A stretch of 64,000 nt of DNA, taken from NCBI RefSeq assembly GCF_003353055.1, contig NZ_QKWJ01000007.1, positions 62,001 through 126,000 of the forward strand. The letters are read 5' to 3'. The translations under genes and the position numbers were made by a program. This document shows, piece by piece, positions 8,523-17,810 of this stretch. Each line of letters begins with the position of its first letter. The stretch's first letter is position 1. Below the pieces are notes generated by a model. The model worked only from the letters and a program-made list of their open reading frames with translations. It did not search any database and was not told where the DNA came from. The DNA is from Cupriavidus lacunae. Its GTDB lineage: Bacteria; Pseudomonadota; Gammaproteobacteria; Burkholderiales; Burkholderiaceae.

Positions 8523-10067
8523 ATGAAACAAGCTCTCTCTTCCCAATCTCTCCAGCCCGCCGGCTCACGCGAGCTGGCGCGCCGTGCCGGCACGCTTGCG
8601 CTGACCGCCATGGCCGCGGCAGTGCTGGCCGGGTGCGCGGCGCTCGGCAATTCGCACAGCACCCAGACCGTGGCCGATCCGGCCGCGATGGCAACTTCGC
8701 AAACCCTGCCCGGCGAGCACGGCCAGTGGCCATCGCAGGACTGGGTCGCCCAGTTCAATGACCCGCAGTTGAGCGCCCTGGTCGATGAGGCGGTCAAGGA
8801 CAACCCCAACCTGCAGGCCGCGTTCGCCCGCGTGGAAGCCTCGCGCGCGATGGCCGATGCCACCCGCAGCGCGCTCTATCCGCACCTGGAGTTCGAAGGC
8901 AGCCTGCTGCGCCAGCGCTTCTCCAACAACGACCTGTTCGAGGGCACGCCGCTGGCCGGATCGTGGCAGAACCAGTCGCGCCTGCAGGTAGGCCTGTCCT
9001 ATGACTTCGACTTCTGGGGCAAGAACCGCGACGCGCTCGAAGCCGCCCTGTCCGACGACCGCGCCGCCGAAGCCGAAAGCCAGGCCTCGCGCCTGATCCT
9101 GGCCACGTCGATCTCGCGCAACTACGCGCGCCTGGCCGCACTCTATGCCCAGCGCGACGTGGCCGAGCGCGCCATCGCCCAGCGCCGCGACCTGACCGAG
9201 CTGTCGCGCCAGCGCCTGGCCGCCGGCCTGGATACCCAGGTCGAGACCACGCAGGCGCGCGGCACTGTCGCCGCATCGCAGACCGACCTGCAGCGCGTGG
9301 ACGAGGAAATCGCACTGGCGCGCAACCAGCTGGCGGCGCTGCTGGGCAAGGGCCCGGACCGCGGCCTGCAGATCCAGCGTCCGGTGCTGCTGGCGCAGGC
9401 CACGCCTACGCTGCCCGACAACCTGACCATCGGCCTGCTGGGCCGCCGGCCCGACCTGGTGGCGGCACGCTGGCGCGTGGAGGCGGCATCGAAGGACATC
9501 AATGTCGCCAAGAAGGAATTTTTGCCCGACGTCAGCCTGACCGCGTTCGCCGGCCTGGCCGCGCTGGACCCGTCCAAGCTGCTGATGGGCATCAGCCGCA
9601 CCTTCGGCATCGGCCCGACCATCCGCCTGCCGATCTTCGAAGGCGGCCAACTGCGCGCCAACCTGAAGGGCAAGTACGCCGGCTACGACATCGCCGTGGC
9701 CAACTACAACCAGGCCCTGGTCGACGCGCTGCGCGAGACCGCCGACACCATGACCAGCATCCGCAGCGTCGACAAACAGATCCAGACCCAGCGCGAAGCC
9801 CTGGACCTGGCCGAGCACGCCTACGCCCTGGCCACCATGCGCTACAAGGCCGGGCTGGGCACGCAACTGACCGTGCTCAACGCTGAAAGCAACGTGTTGC
9901 AGCAGCGCCGCCTGGCGACCGACCTGCAGGCACGGCGGCTGGACCTGCAGATGGGCCTGATGAAGGCGCTCGGCGGCGGCTACCAGGAGCCCGCCGAAGG
10001 CCACGAGGGCGCCGGCCACGACCAGGCGCAGCAACCGGACAACACACAGGCGGGCGCCCGCGGCTGA
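8523..10067 (+). CDS. outer membrane efflux lipoprotein (NodT family outer membrane factor)
   Basis: A 514-residue TolC-like protein. After a basic N-terminus and hydrophobic stretch there is a lipobox LAGC at about residues 35-38, so the mature protein is lipidated. Two repeated coiled-coil outer membrane efflux domains follow (DPQLSALVDEAVKDNPNL and the later LGRRPDLVAARW halves). A GGAGCAAC ribosome binding site precedes ATG 8523. It supplies the outer membrane channel for the fusion protein and pump encoded directly downstream. The C-terminal 40 residues are polar and Gln/His-rich. Confidence 0.92.
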   Translation: MKQALSSQSLQPAGSRELARRAGTLALTAMAAAVLAGCAALGNSHSTQTVADPAAMATSQTLPGEHGQWPSQDWVAQFNDPQLSALVDEAVKDNPNLQAAFARVEASRAMADATRSALYPHLEFEGSLLRQRFSNNDLFEGTPLAGSWQNQSRLQVGLSYDFDFWGKNRDALEAALSDDRAAEAESQASRLILATSISRNYARLAALYAQRDVAERAIAQRRDLTELSRQRLAAGLDTQVETTQARGTVAASQTDLQRVDEEIALARNQLAALLGKGPDRGLQIQRPVLLAQATPTLPDNLTIGLLGRRPDLVAARWRVEAASKDINVAKKEFLPDVSLTAFAGLAALDPSKLLMGISRTFGIGPTIRLPIFEGGQLRANLKGKYAGYDIAVANYNQALVDALRETADTMTSIRSVDKQIQTQREALDLAEHAYALATMRYKAGLGTQLTVLNAESNVLQQRRLATDLQARRLDLQMGLMKALGGGYQEPAEGHEGAGHDQAQQPDNTQAGARG

Positions 10068-10111
10068 TCCGCGCACCCAGTGATCGCAGACAAGATTCTT
10101 CAGAAAACATC

Positions 10112-11365
10112 ATGAGCAACAACCAGCAAGCGGCCGGCACCAACAATCCCCAGCACCCCGCCCAACCCACTCCGGCCACCAGCAACAATGGCAAGCGCAA
10201 GCGCATGCTGCTGTCGCTGACCGCGGCGCTCGTCGTCGCCGGCATCGGCTACGGCGTGTACTGGGGCCTGTATGCCCGGCATTTCGAAAACACCGACGAC
10301 GCCTATGTCGCCGGCAACGTGGTCCAGGTCACGCCGCTGGTGGGCGGCACCGTGGTGTCGATCGCCGCCGACGACACGCAACTGGTCACCGCCGGCCAGC
10401 CGCTGATCCAGCTTGACCGCGCCGATTCGCAGGTGATGCTGGAACAGGCCGAGGCGCAGCTCGCGCAGGCCGTGCGCGAAGTGCGCACGCTGTATGTCAA
10501 CAACGGCTCGCTCGCCGCCAACGTGGCGCTGCGCGAAGCCGACGTGGCCAAGGCCCGCGACGACCTGCGCCGCCGCCAGGCGATCGCCGGCTCGGGCGCG
10601 GTCTCCAATGAAGAGATCTCGCACGCGCAGTCCGCGCTCAAGGGCGCCGAGTCGGCGCTGCAGGCCGCGCGCGAGCAGCTGGCCTCGAACAAGGTGCTGA
10701 CCGACCAGACCACGGTGGAAAAGCACCCCAACGTGCAGCGCGCCGCCGCCAACCTGCGCTCGGCCTACCTGGCCTTCGCGCGTTCGTCGATGCCCGCGCC
10801 GGTGACCGGCTACGTCGCCAAGCGCTCGGTGCAGGTCGGCCAGCGCGTGGCCGCCGGCGCGCCGCTGATGGCCGTGGTGCCGCTGGACCAGGTCTGGGTC
10901 GACGCCAACTTCAAGGAAGTGCAGATCACGCATATGCGCATCGGCCAGCCCGTCACGCTGGAAGCCGACGTGTATGGCTCCAAGGTGGAATACCAGGGCA
11001 AGGTCGCCGGCTTCTCGGCCGGTACCGGCTCGGCCTTCTCGCTGCTGCCGGCGCAGAACGCCACCGGCAACTGGATCAAGGTGGTGCAGCGCCTGCCGGT
11101 GCGCATCGCGCTTGACCCGCAGCAGCTCACGGACCACCCGCTGCGCGTGGGCCTGTCGATGACCGTCAAGGTCGACGTGCGCCGCGAGGAAGGCGCCTCC
11201 CTGGCCGCCGCCGCGCCGGCCAAGCCGATGCAGACCGATGTCTATGACAAGGTCGCGCAGGACGCCGACCAGCTGATCGCACGCATTATCGCCGCCAACA
11301 ACGGCGGCCGCAGCACCGGCCTGCCCGCGGCCAGCGCCGCCAACGCCAAGCCTGCCAACACCTGA
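10112..11365 (+). CDS. EmrA/HlyD-type membrane fusion protein
   Basis: A 417-residue periplasmic adaptor. A single membrane helix lies at about 31-53, followed by a lipoyl-like half (TDDAYVAGNVVQVTPLVGG), a long alpha-helical hairpin at about 120-220, the second lipoyl half (SSMPAPVTGYVAKRSVQVGQ) and a beta-barrel domain. This is the EmrA arrangement. It connects the inner membrane pump, whose gene starts 2 bases after its stop, to the outer membrane factor encoded before it. Confidence 0.93.
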   Translation: MSNNQQAAGTNNPQHPAQPTPATSNNGKRKRMLLSLTAALVVAGIGYGVYWGLYARHFENTDDAYVAGNVVQVTPLVGGTVVSIAADDTQLVTAGQPLIQLDRADSQVMLEQAEAQLAQAVREVRTLYVNNGSLAANVALREADVAKARDDLRRRQAIAGSGAVSNEEISHAQSALKGAESALQAAREQLASNKVLTDQTTVEKHPNVQRAAANLRSAYLAFARSSMPAPVTGYVAKRSVQVGQRVAAGAPLMAVVPLDQVWVDANFKEVQITHMRIGQPVTLEADVYGSKVEYQGKVAGFSAGTGSAFSLLPAQNATGNWIKVVQRLPVRIALDPQQLTDHPLRVGLSMTVKVDVRREEGASLAAAAPAKPMQTDVYDKVAQDADQLIARIIAANNGGRSTGLPAASAANAKPANT

Positions 11366-11367
11366 AC

Positions 11368-12972
11368 ATGCCGAACTCCCCCACCGCCGCGCACGGCGCG
11401 CAGCCCGGCGCCGGCCCGGCGCGGGCCGCGCCGCAGCAGCCGCAGCCGCTCTCCGGCGGCAAGCTGGTGATTGGCACCATCGCCCTGTCGCTGGCCACGT
11501 TCATGAACGTGCTGGACTCGTCGATCGCCAACGTGTCGATCCCGGCGATTTCGGGCGACCTGGGCGTGGCGCCCAACCAGGGCACCTGGGTCATCACCTC
11601 GTTCGCGGTGGCCAATGCGATCTCGGTGCCGCTGACCGGCTGGCTGACCACGCGCTTCGGCGCGGTGCGCCTGTTCATCACCTCGATCCTGCTGTTCGTG
11701 CTGGCATCGTGGCTGTGCGGCGTCGCGCCCAACCTGGAAACGCTGCTGGCCGCGCGGGTGCTGCAGGGTGCGGTGGCGGGGCCGATGATCCCGCTGTCGC
11801 AGTCGCTGCTGCTGTCGAGCTATCCGCCGCAGAAGAGCACCATGGCGCTGGCGCTATGGGGCATGACCACGCTGGTGGCGCCGATCATGGGCCCGTTGCT
11901 GGGCGGCTGGATCTCCGACAACATGACCTGGCCGTGGATCTTCTACATCAACGTGCCGGTCGGCATCATCACGGCCTACGTCACATGGGCCATCTACAAA
12001 GACCGCGAGACGCCGACCAAGATCCTGCCGATCGACCGCATCGGCCTGGCGCTGCTGGTGATCTGGGTGGGCTCGATGCAGCTGATGCTCGACAAGGGCA
12101 AGGAGCTGGACTGGTTCCACTCGACTGAGATCGTGGTGCTCACACTGGTGGCAATCGTCGGTTTCCTGTTCTTCCTGGCATGGGAAACCTACGAGAAGCA
12201 TCCCATTGTCGACATCAGCCTGTTCAAGGGCCGCAACTTCAGCGCTGGCGTGGTGGCGATCTCGGTGGCGTACGGGCTGTTCTTCGGCAACCTGGTGATC
12301 CTGCCGCTGTGGCTGCAGACCATCGTCGGCTATACCGCGACGGATGCGGGCATCGTGATGGCGCCGGTCGGGATCTTCGCGATCCTGCTGTCGCCGGTGA
12401 TCGGGCGCAACCTGCCGAAGATGGACGCGCGCTGGGTCGCCACCGCGGCCTTCGTCACCTTCGGCATCGTCAGCCTGATGCGCTCGGGCTTCACCACGCA
12501 GGTGGATACCTGGACGCTGATGGTGCCCACGCTGATCCAGGGCGCGGCCATGGCCATGTTCTTCATCCCGCTGACATCGATCATCCTGTCGGGCCAGCCG
12601 CCGGAGAAGATCCCGGCAGCCTCGGGCCTGTCGAACTTCGTGCGGATCACCTTCGGCGGCATCGGGGCGTCGATCTCGACCACCATCTGGGAAAACCGCT
12701 CGGCCCTGCACCACGCGCAACTGGTGGAACAGGTCAACTCGTACAACCCGGTCTACCACGACCAGCTCAATCACCTGATGCAGATGGGCATGGGCCAGGC
12801 GCAGGCGATGGGCGTGATCGAGCGCAATATCACCCAGCAGGCGGCCATGCTCGGTGCCAACGATATCTTCTGGATTTCAGGGGTGCTGTTCTTCGTGCTG
12901 ATCGGCTTTGTCTGGCTGACGCGGCCGGCCAAGGGTGGCGGCGGGTCGGCGGACGCGATGGCGGCGCACTGA
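11368..12972 (+). CDS. EmrB/QacA-type DHA2 drug:H+ antiporter, 14 TM
   Basis: A 534-residue MFS transporter of the 14-helix DHA2 class. Motif C-like and antiporter signatures are visible: LDSSIANVSIPAISGDLG in helix 1, ARVLQGAVAGPMIPLSQSL in helix 4-5 and the GPLLGGWISDNMTWPWIFYINVPVG block. It exports hydrophobic drugs in exchange for protons and completes the tripartite system. The start follows the fusion-protein stop by 2 bases, so the two are translationally close. The operon ends at a strong terminator. Confidence 0.94.
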   Translation: MPNSPTAAHGAQPGAGPARAAPQQPQPLSGGKLVIGTIALSLATFMNVLDSSIANVSIPAISGDLGVAPNQGTWVITSFAVANAISVPLTGWLTTRFGAVRLFITSILLFVLASWLCGVAPNLETLLAARVLQGAVAGPMIPLSQSLLLSSYPPQKSTMALALWGMTTLVAPIMGPLLGGWISDNMTWPWIFYINVPVGIITAYVTWAIYKDRETPTKILPIDRIGLALLVIWVGSMQLMLDKGKELDWFHSTEIVVLTLVAIVGFLFFLAWETYEKHPIVDISLFKGRNFSAGVVAISVAYGLFFGNLVILPLWLQTIVGYTATDAGIVMAPVGIFAILLSPVIGRNLPKMDARWVATAAFVTFGIVSLMRSGFTTQVDTWTLMVPTLIQGAAMAMFFIPLTSIILSGQPPEKIPAASGLSNFVRITFGGIGASISTTIWENRSALHHAQLVEQVNSYNPVYHDQLNHLMQMGMGQAQAMGVIERNITQQAAMLGANDIFWISGVLFFVLIGFVWLTRPAKGGGGSADAMAAH

Positions 12973-12997
12973 CCCGACCTCGCCGGTAGTCAAGATT

Positions 12998-13024
12998 TGG
13001 CCCCTCGTCGGGGCCATTTTTTTT
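12998..13024 (+). terminator. rho-independent terminator of the efflux operon
   Basis: The stem TGGCCCC / GGGGCCA with a short TCGTC loop is followed by eight T residues (13017-13024). It starts 26 bases after the pump gene stop. Confidence 0.92.
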
Positions 13025-13290
13025 GGTTCATCTCCGATTTCCGGGGAAGGCCGATGGTCCGACGGCTGAGTGCGGCCAGCAACGGACATCAACCTGGAAT
13101 TTTCTCGATGTCCGTTCTCCGTCCGTTTCCGCGCGTTGCAACGCTGATGTCCGTCAGAATCGATGCCGAAGACCCACGCCGCCCCCTACCTTGCTGCCCT
13201 TTACGTGCCCATGAAGCTTTGCAATGCATAGTGGCACGCATTGGGGTAGGACAACTTGTCCACTACATGGGCCGGCGCGCCAGTGGGCTT
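13025..13290. other. intergenic stretch without a recognised gene
   Basis: Between the efflux terminator and the tetR stop codon I see no coding frame with a plausible protein, no repeat and no structured RNA. It marks the boundary between the efflux operon and the next accessory block. Confidence 0.6.
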
Positions 13291-13869
13291 TCAGTCCCGC
13301 AGCAACAATGTCAGCAGCGAATCCGCCGTTGCGCGCATACGTTTCTCATCGTGATAGATACGCTCGATGACGACCAGGCCCCGTGTCATCGTGACGATTA
13401 ACCGAGCGGCCTGGCGTGCCGGCAGCGCGAGTTGCCCCTCCACATCAGCGCGTGAGAACCGTTCGAAAATAGCGGCTTCGATATCGTCCAGCAGGCCCTT
13501 GAGTACGATCTGAATCGCATCGTCCAGATCTTCCGAACCCACCGCGGTTTTCGTACTGAGGCAACCACGCGTCGGCGTCCCGCTCGTCATCGACGTAATG
13601 ACGAAGCCGAAGAACTTCCGCAACGACTCCCGTAGCCGTGGCTCGCCCAGCGCCAGGCGCATCTGGCCGACATACTTTTCACGGTAAAGGCTGAAGGCCC
13701 GCAGGAACAGGGTCTCTTTGTCGCCATACGCGTTATAGAGCGACCCACGCTGCACACCTGTCGCCTCCGCAAGCTGCTGCATGGTCGTATTCGCGTAGCC
13801 CTTGCTCCAGAACAGCGTCAAGGCTTTGTCCAGCACGTCATCCTCATTGAACTGGCGAACTCCAACCAT
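13291..13869 (-). CDS. TetR/AcrR family transcriptional regulator
   Basis: A 192-residue repressor. The N-terminal helix-turn-helix is clear in KALTLFWSKGYANTTMQQLA and EATGVQRGSLYNAYGDKETL (residues about 15-57). The C-terminal domain contains a TetR_C pattern with GCLSTKTAVG near residue 102. It is divergent from an MFS transporter gene, and the 170-base region between them has two copies of the same inverted repeat, a typical autoregulated repressor and transporter pair. ATG 13869 is the start; its ribosome binding site is weak. Confidence 0.9.
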   Translation of the reverse strand: MVGVRQFNEDDVLDKALTLFWSKGYANTTMQQLAEATGVQRGSLYNAYGDKETLFLRAFSLYREKYVGQMRLALGEPRLRESLRKFFGFVITSMTSGTPTRGCLSTKTAVGSEDLDDAIQIVLKGLLDDIEAAIFERFSRADVEGQLALPARQAARLIVTMTRGLVVIERIYHDEKRMRATADSLLTLLLRD

Positions 13870-13920
13870 TTTTTGTCTTCCCGCACCGTAGTCGTCCGTA
13901 GCGGGAATTAGACACCAACA

Positions 13921-13974
13921 TTGACACCACTGTCAAACTAGCCTAGATTGCGCCTATTCATGACACGAGTGTCA
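13921..13974. promoter_or_regulatory. two TetR-type operators overlapping a promoter for the MFS gene
   Basis: Two inverted repeats of form TGACA-N4-TGTCA occur at 13922-13935 (TGACACCACTGTCA) and 13961-13974 (TGACACGAGTGTCA), 39 bp apart. The first overlaps a consensus -35 box TTGACA (13921-13926), with TAGATT 17 bp downstream (13944-13949) as the -10; the second falls just past the predicted start. Binding at both would block transcription of the MFS gene. Assignment to the divergent TetR protein follows from position. Confidence 0.75.
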
Positions 13975-14039
13975 AAGATAGGGGTGCGCGATCCTGCGGG
14001 GACGTGTGCCGTTGGTCAGTCGCAATCAGGGAATCAGAC

Positions 14040-15269
14040 ATGTCCACTCACGCAGCCGGCCTGACGTCGGCAGAAATCGATCGACGGCTCGTATGGCGCT
14101 ATATATTTGCCGGCTTGTGCGCAAGCCTAGTGAGCATCGGACTGGCGCGCTTCGCCTTTACGCCGCTGATCCCGGAATTGATCCAGTCGCACTGGTTTCC
14201 GGCAACGACGGTTGTCTACCTCGGGGCGGCAAATCTCGCGGGCTACGTGCTGGGCGCGCTGATCGGCAGACGCATTGCCAACTGGCTTACCAACGAGCGT
14301 GTCTTGCGATTGATGATGGTGCTGATCTCGCTGGCTTTCGTTGCCTGCGCGTATCCGCTGTCCTTTCTCTGGTACTTCAGTTGGCGCTTCATCTCAGGTG
14401 TGGCGGGCGGCGTGGTCATGGTGCTGCTGGCCGGCACGATCCTCCCGCATGTGCCCCAAGCACGTAGAGGCGCTGCGGGAGGGGCCATATTCCTGGGGCT
14501 CGGACTGGGCATTGCCGGCTCGGGAACGCTGATTCCGCTGCTGCTCAAGCTGGGACTGGCGCAGACCTGGATCGGCCTCGCCGCAGTGTCCGCACTTCTC
14601 ACGGCGGCAAGCTGGTTCGCGTGGCCTTCAGGCAAGCTTGCGGCCAAAGGAGTTCATGCCCCGACGTCGACACACGACATGGTCCGATTCGGCCGCGCTG
14701 TCCGCCTGCTGTATGGTCAATATGCGCTGATGGCGGCGTCGGCCGTCCCACCGATGGTATTCCTGGTCGACTTCGTCACACGCGGGCTCGGCCGCAGCGC
14801 GGACCAGGGCGCACTGTTCTGGGCGATATACGGCTTGGGAGCGATCGTGGGACCCCCGCTCTATGGCTACATGGCGGATCGCCTGCGTCCTCGCGCAGTC
14901 GCGAGAGCCGTTTGCGCGGCCATGCTGCCCGTATTGGCGGCGTTCTACATCACCGACAATATCTACGTCCTCGGGATCCTCACGCTGGCGATCGGCACGT
15001 TTGCGCCGGGAATGGTTCCGCTTGCGCTGGCGTGCGTGCATGAGCTTGTGCCACACAATGGTCCACGCCAAAACATCGCGTGGACGCGCGCGAGCATCAT
15101 TTCAGCCGTCGCGCTTGCCATTGGCGCCTACGGATTCTCGGCCTTGTATGGTGCGACGGGCGGAAATCATCGGGTGCTGTTTCTGACGGGCGCCGCGCTG
15201 CTGGTCCTGGCTATCCTGGCCGACCTCTTCGGACGTGTTGTACCAACCCAGCACGGTGACTATCCCTGA
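14040..15269 (+). CDS. MFS transporter, YbfB/YjiJ family
   Basis: A 409-residue protein with twelve predicted helices and no long soluble domain. The first helix region reads RYIFAGLCASLVSIGLARFAF followed by TPLIPELIQ, the pattern of YbfB/YjiJ-like major facilitator proteins. These are usually drug or metabolite exporters of undefined substrate. ATG 14040 is preferred to the GTG at 14004. The gene is divergent from tetR and starts downstream of two operator repeats. The SDR gene downstream, after about 250 bases, may be controlled separately. Confidence 0.88.
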   Translation: MSTHAAGLTSAEIDRRLVWRYIFAGLCASLVSIGLARFAFTPLIPELIQSHWFPATTVVYLGAANLAGYVLGALIGRRIANWLTNERVLRLMMVLISLAFVACAYPLSFLWYFSWRFISGVAGGVVMVLLAGTILPHVPQARRGAAGGAIFLGLGLGIAGSGTLIPLLLKLGLAQTWIGLAAVSALLTAASWFAWPSGKLAAKGVHAPTSTHDMVRFGRAVRLLYGQYALMAASAVPPMVFLVDFVTRGLGRSADQGALFWAIYGLGAIVGPPLYGYMADRLRPRAVARAVCAAMLPVLAAFYITDNIYVLGILTLAIGTFAPGMVPLALACVHELVPHNGPRQNIAWTRASIISAVALAIGAYGFSALYGATGGNHRVLFLTGAALLVLAILADLFGRVVPTQHGDYP

Positions 15270-15536
15270 CGCGTACTGGTTCGACGGTTCGCCGAACCAC
15301 ACCAAGTCATCACGCTTGCCGCGTATGAGGCATGCCGCCTGTAGCTGCGTTTCAGGAGATTGCTGTGCAAACTTCTGTCGAGAATTCCACAACACTCGTG
15401 GTACTCAGGCGGCCGATTCGATTGCGTTTTGGCACGCGTAACCCCAGACCATACAGTCGTTGTGGTGCCTTGATGGGCCAACTGCGTTTTGTGCTCATCG
15501 ATTTACAACCGTTTTGTACCTTTCGATGCAAAGAGG

Positions 15537-16298
15537 GTGCGCAGGGATATTGCTCCCCGCACCGAACCTGGAAATGCCAGGTCACAGAAGACTTTTTTGA
15601 TTACCGGTGCCAGCAAGGGAATCGGCCGTGCCCTGTCCCATCGCCTGGCGTCTGCCGGGCATAAGGTGATTGGGGTGGCGCGCAATGCCGACCGCGATTT
15701 TCCCGGCATTCTGGTGCCGATCGACCTGACCGATGCCGTCGCGACCGAAGAGACGCTGACGAAGCTGAAGGCCGAGCACGCTATCGATGGCGTGGTCAAC
15801 AATGTGGGATTCATCGAGCTTGCGCCGCTTGGTAGCATCGACCTGAATGTCATGGACGACATCTTCCGATCGAACCTGCGCCCAGCCGTCCAGCTCGTTC
15901 AGGCGCTTTTTCCCGGCATGCGGGAGCGAGGCTGGGGGCGCATCGTAAATTTGTCGAGCCTGGTCGTACTGGGTGTAGCGAACCGCTCCGTTTATGCCGC
16001 GGCCAAGAGCGCCATGGTCAGCTTCACACGGACCTGGGCACTTGAGCTTGCGCCGACAGGAATCACGGTGAATGCCATCGCGCCGGGCCCCGTAGAGACG
16101 GAAATGTTCCGCGTCAATACGCCCCAAGGCAGTGACGCCGAGAAGCGCTTTCTTTCCCTGGTGCCGATGGGTCGCCTGGGCAAGCCAGATGAACTGGCTG
16201 CGGCGATCGAATTCCTGCTTTCCGAGCCTGCCGCGTTCATCACCGGGCAGACATTGTTCGTGGATGGCGGCGCTTCAATAGGCAAAGCGGCGGTCTAG
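15537..16298 (+). CDS. short-chain dehydrogenase/reductase (SDR), start uncertain
   Basis: A classical SDR of about 250 residues. The nucleotide loop TGASKGIG is followed by NNVG in place of the common NNAG, then SSLVVLG with YAAAK as the catalytic Tyr and Lys pair, and the closing segment GQTLFVDGGASIG. The reading frame has no ATG before the Rossmann motif: the usable starts are GTG 15537 or TTG 15489, neither with a good ribosome binding site, while an out-of-frame ATG lies near 15574. A small frameshift near the start is possible. It is followed after 35 bases by a lysR gene. Substrate unknown. Confidence 0.8.
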   Translation: MRRDIAPRTEPGNARSQKTFLITGASKGIGRALSHRLASAGHKVIGVARNADRDFPGILVPIDLTDAVATEETLTKLKAEHAIDGVVNNVGFIELAPLGSIDLNVMDDIFRSNLRPAVQLVQALFPGMRERGWGRIVNLSSLVVLGVANRSVYAAAKSAMVSFTRTWALELAPTGITVNAIAPGPVETEMFRVNTPQGSDAEKRFLSLVPMGRLGKPDELAAAIEFLLSEPAAFITGQTLFVDGGASIGKAAV

Positions 16299-16333
16299 CC
16301 TCATTCATCGGTAGTATCTTGCGGTAGAGAACC

Positions 16334-17278
16334 ATGTTGTACAAAAGACCTGATGACGTCACGGACTGGCGTGACTGGGAGAACTTTTGCCGGATCGTAG
16401 AGACTGGAAGCTTAACAGCGGCAGGCGATCGTGCCGGCATTCCCAAGTCTTCGGTCAGTTCGTCGCTGGCGCGACTGGAGGCGCGACTTGGTAGCCGATT
16501 GCTAGATCGCACAACGCGAAAGGTGCGCGTCACGGAATTTGGTGAGCTACTTTACGCGCGTGTTGCGCCGTTGTTTAGCCAGCTTCGCGAGGTCGAAAGC
16601 GCGGCAAGATCCAGTCAACACGAGGTGTCCGGTACGCTGCGAATCGCTGCGCCATACGAAACAGGCTGGCTCCATCTGGCGCCGGCGCTGGCATCCGTAC
16701 TGAAGGATTATCCCGAGCTCCGGGTTGAAATCGACGATATCCGGGATCTGCCCGATCTGCTGGAGGAGAGATATGACATCGCCTTCATCAAGACCGATGC
16801 AAGACTGCCGGACAGTTCGCTGATCAGCAAGCGAGTCGTCGCCATGGACCGCGCCTTCTACGCATCACCGGCGCTTGTCACGAAACTGGGTCTTGCCCGG
16901 CAACCGTCAGACCTGGATTCCTGGCCAGCCATCGTGGACGCGGAAGACCAGCAGTGGGACGTCTTCGACAATGGTAGGGAAGTTGCTCGAATCAGGGTTC
17001 GTCCCAGCATCCGGGCACCCAATGCGGAAATACGTGTGCGATCGGCAATCGAAGGGCTGGGGGTGGTGAGACTGCCGCCGAGCTTCGTCGCCGATTACAT
17101 GCGTCGTGGTGAGCTGGTGCGTCTTTTGCCTTCGATGCTCTCGTCGCCGGTGAAGGTCTATGCTATGACCCCTGCGAGGAAACTGATGCCGCCCAAGGTC
17201 CGGGCATTGCTTACGGCGTTCGATGAGCTGCGGATGGATGGCATGACCGACGCGGAACGGCTCGGTTACGCCGGCTGA
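16334..17278 (+). CDS. LysR family transcriptional regulator
   Basis: A 314-residue regulator. The winged helix is at about 14-75 (FCRIVETGSLTAAGDRAGIP, then SSVSSSLARLEARLGSRLLD, TTRKVRVTEFG), followed by a periplasmic-binding-protein-like effector domain to about residue 300. ATG 16334 has AGAGA upstream. It lies in the same direction as the SDR gene rather than divergent to it, so it may be cotranscribed with it. Codon choice here and in the SDR gene includes more A/T-ending codons than in the core genes around, hinting at acquisition. Confidence 0.9.
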   Translation: MLYKRPDDVTDWRDWENFCRIVETGSLTAAGDRAGIPKSSVSSSLARLEARLGSRLLDRTTRKVRVTEFGELLYARVAPLFSQLREVESAARSSQHEVSGTLRIAAPYETGWLHLAPALASVLKDYPELRVEIDDIRDLPDLLEERYDIAFIKTDARLPDSSLISKRVVAMDRAFYASPALVTKLGLARQPSDLDSWPAIVDAEDQQWDVFDNGREVARIRVRPSIRAPNAEIRVRSAIEGLGVVRLPPSFVADYMRRGELVRLLPSMLSSPVKVYAMTPARKLMPPKVRALLTAFDELRMDGMTDAERLGYAG

Positions 17279-17744
17279 TGCCACATCAGAAGACACCCAA
17301 TCCCGTGGGTGCCGGACCGGTCGCCGGCGCTTTACTTCACCGCCGGATCCACGGCAGCGCCAGCACGTTCTCGATTTCCTTGCGTTTCAGCGCGAAACGG
17401 GCGCTCCTGGGTTGGCGATACATGCAGGGCATCTACGTGCCTACTACCCTGCCGCCACTGATGTGCGAGCCCGAACTACAGTTGTGACTGGCAGCCGAGG
17501 TTGCCGGCCGGGCCATGGCGCTGCTGGCCGTAGCGGTGCGCGCTGTAAGCCTGAATGTCCCAAATGCGGACAGAATCAGCCCTTCGGCCTCGCGCAGTCG
17601 AATGGCGCAGAAGGGTCATTCTGCGACCCTCAGCCACCCCGCAAATCGGCGATGAACCTTTTTTTGCCTCGCTCCCGGTTGCTGCGCGGGGGAATACCCC
17701 TTGTGCTCCTGCCTTCCTCGCTCTAATATTTGCAAACCGAATTC
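17279..17744. other. noncoding or decayed stretch between lysR and iclR
   Basis: About 470 bases with no supported gene. The minus strand has a short open frame at 17337-17429 ending in LKRKEIENVLALPWIRR, which could be the relic of a longer gene, but there is no matching upstream part. No terminator with a clear T-run was seen. The last 50 bases are AT-rich and lead into the iclR control region. Confidence 0.4.
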
Positions 17745-17760
17745 CGGAACCATGGTTCCG
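17745..17760. promoter_or_regulatory. 16-bp perfect palindrome, likely IclR-type operator
   Basis: The sequence CGGAACCATGGTTCCG is a perfect inverted repeat. A further half site TGGAACC follows at 17765-17771. The palindrome ends 50 bases before the iclR-type start codon. IclR family proteins usually bind pseudo-palindromes of about this size and often regulate themselves and adjacent genes. Confidence 0.6.
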
Positions 17761-17810
17761 AAAAATGGAACCTTAGAAAATCAGTACAAGGTGAATCCCG
17801 GAGTGAAGAA

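Noticed and set aside
12997..13401. Plus-strand frame across the efflux terminator into tetR
   Set aside because: It starts in the terminator stem, overlaps tetR antisense and has no domain.
17337..17429. Short minus-strand frame ending LKRKEIENVLALPWIRR
   Set aside because: Looks protein-like but is only about 30 codons, with a stop just upstream; could be a gene relic, not supportable as a gene.
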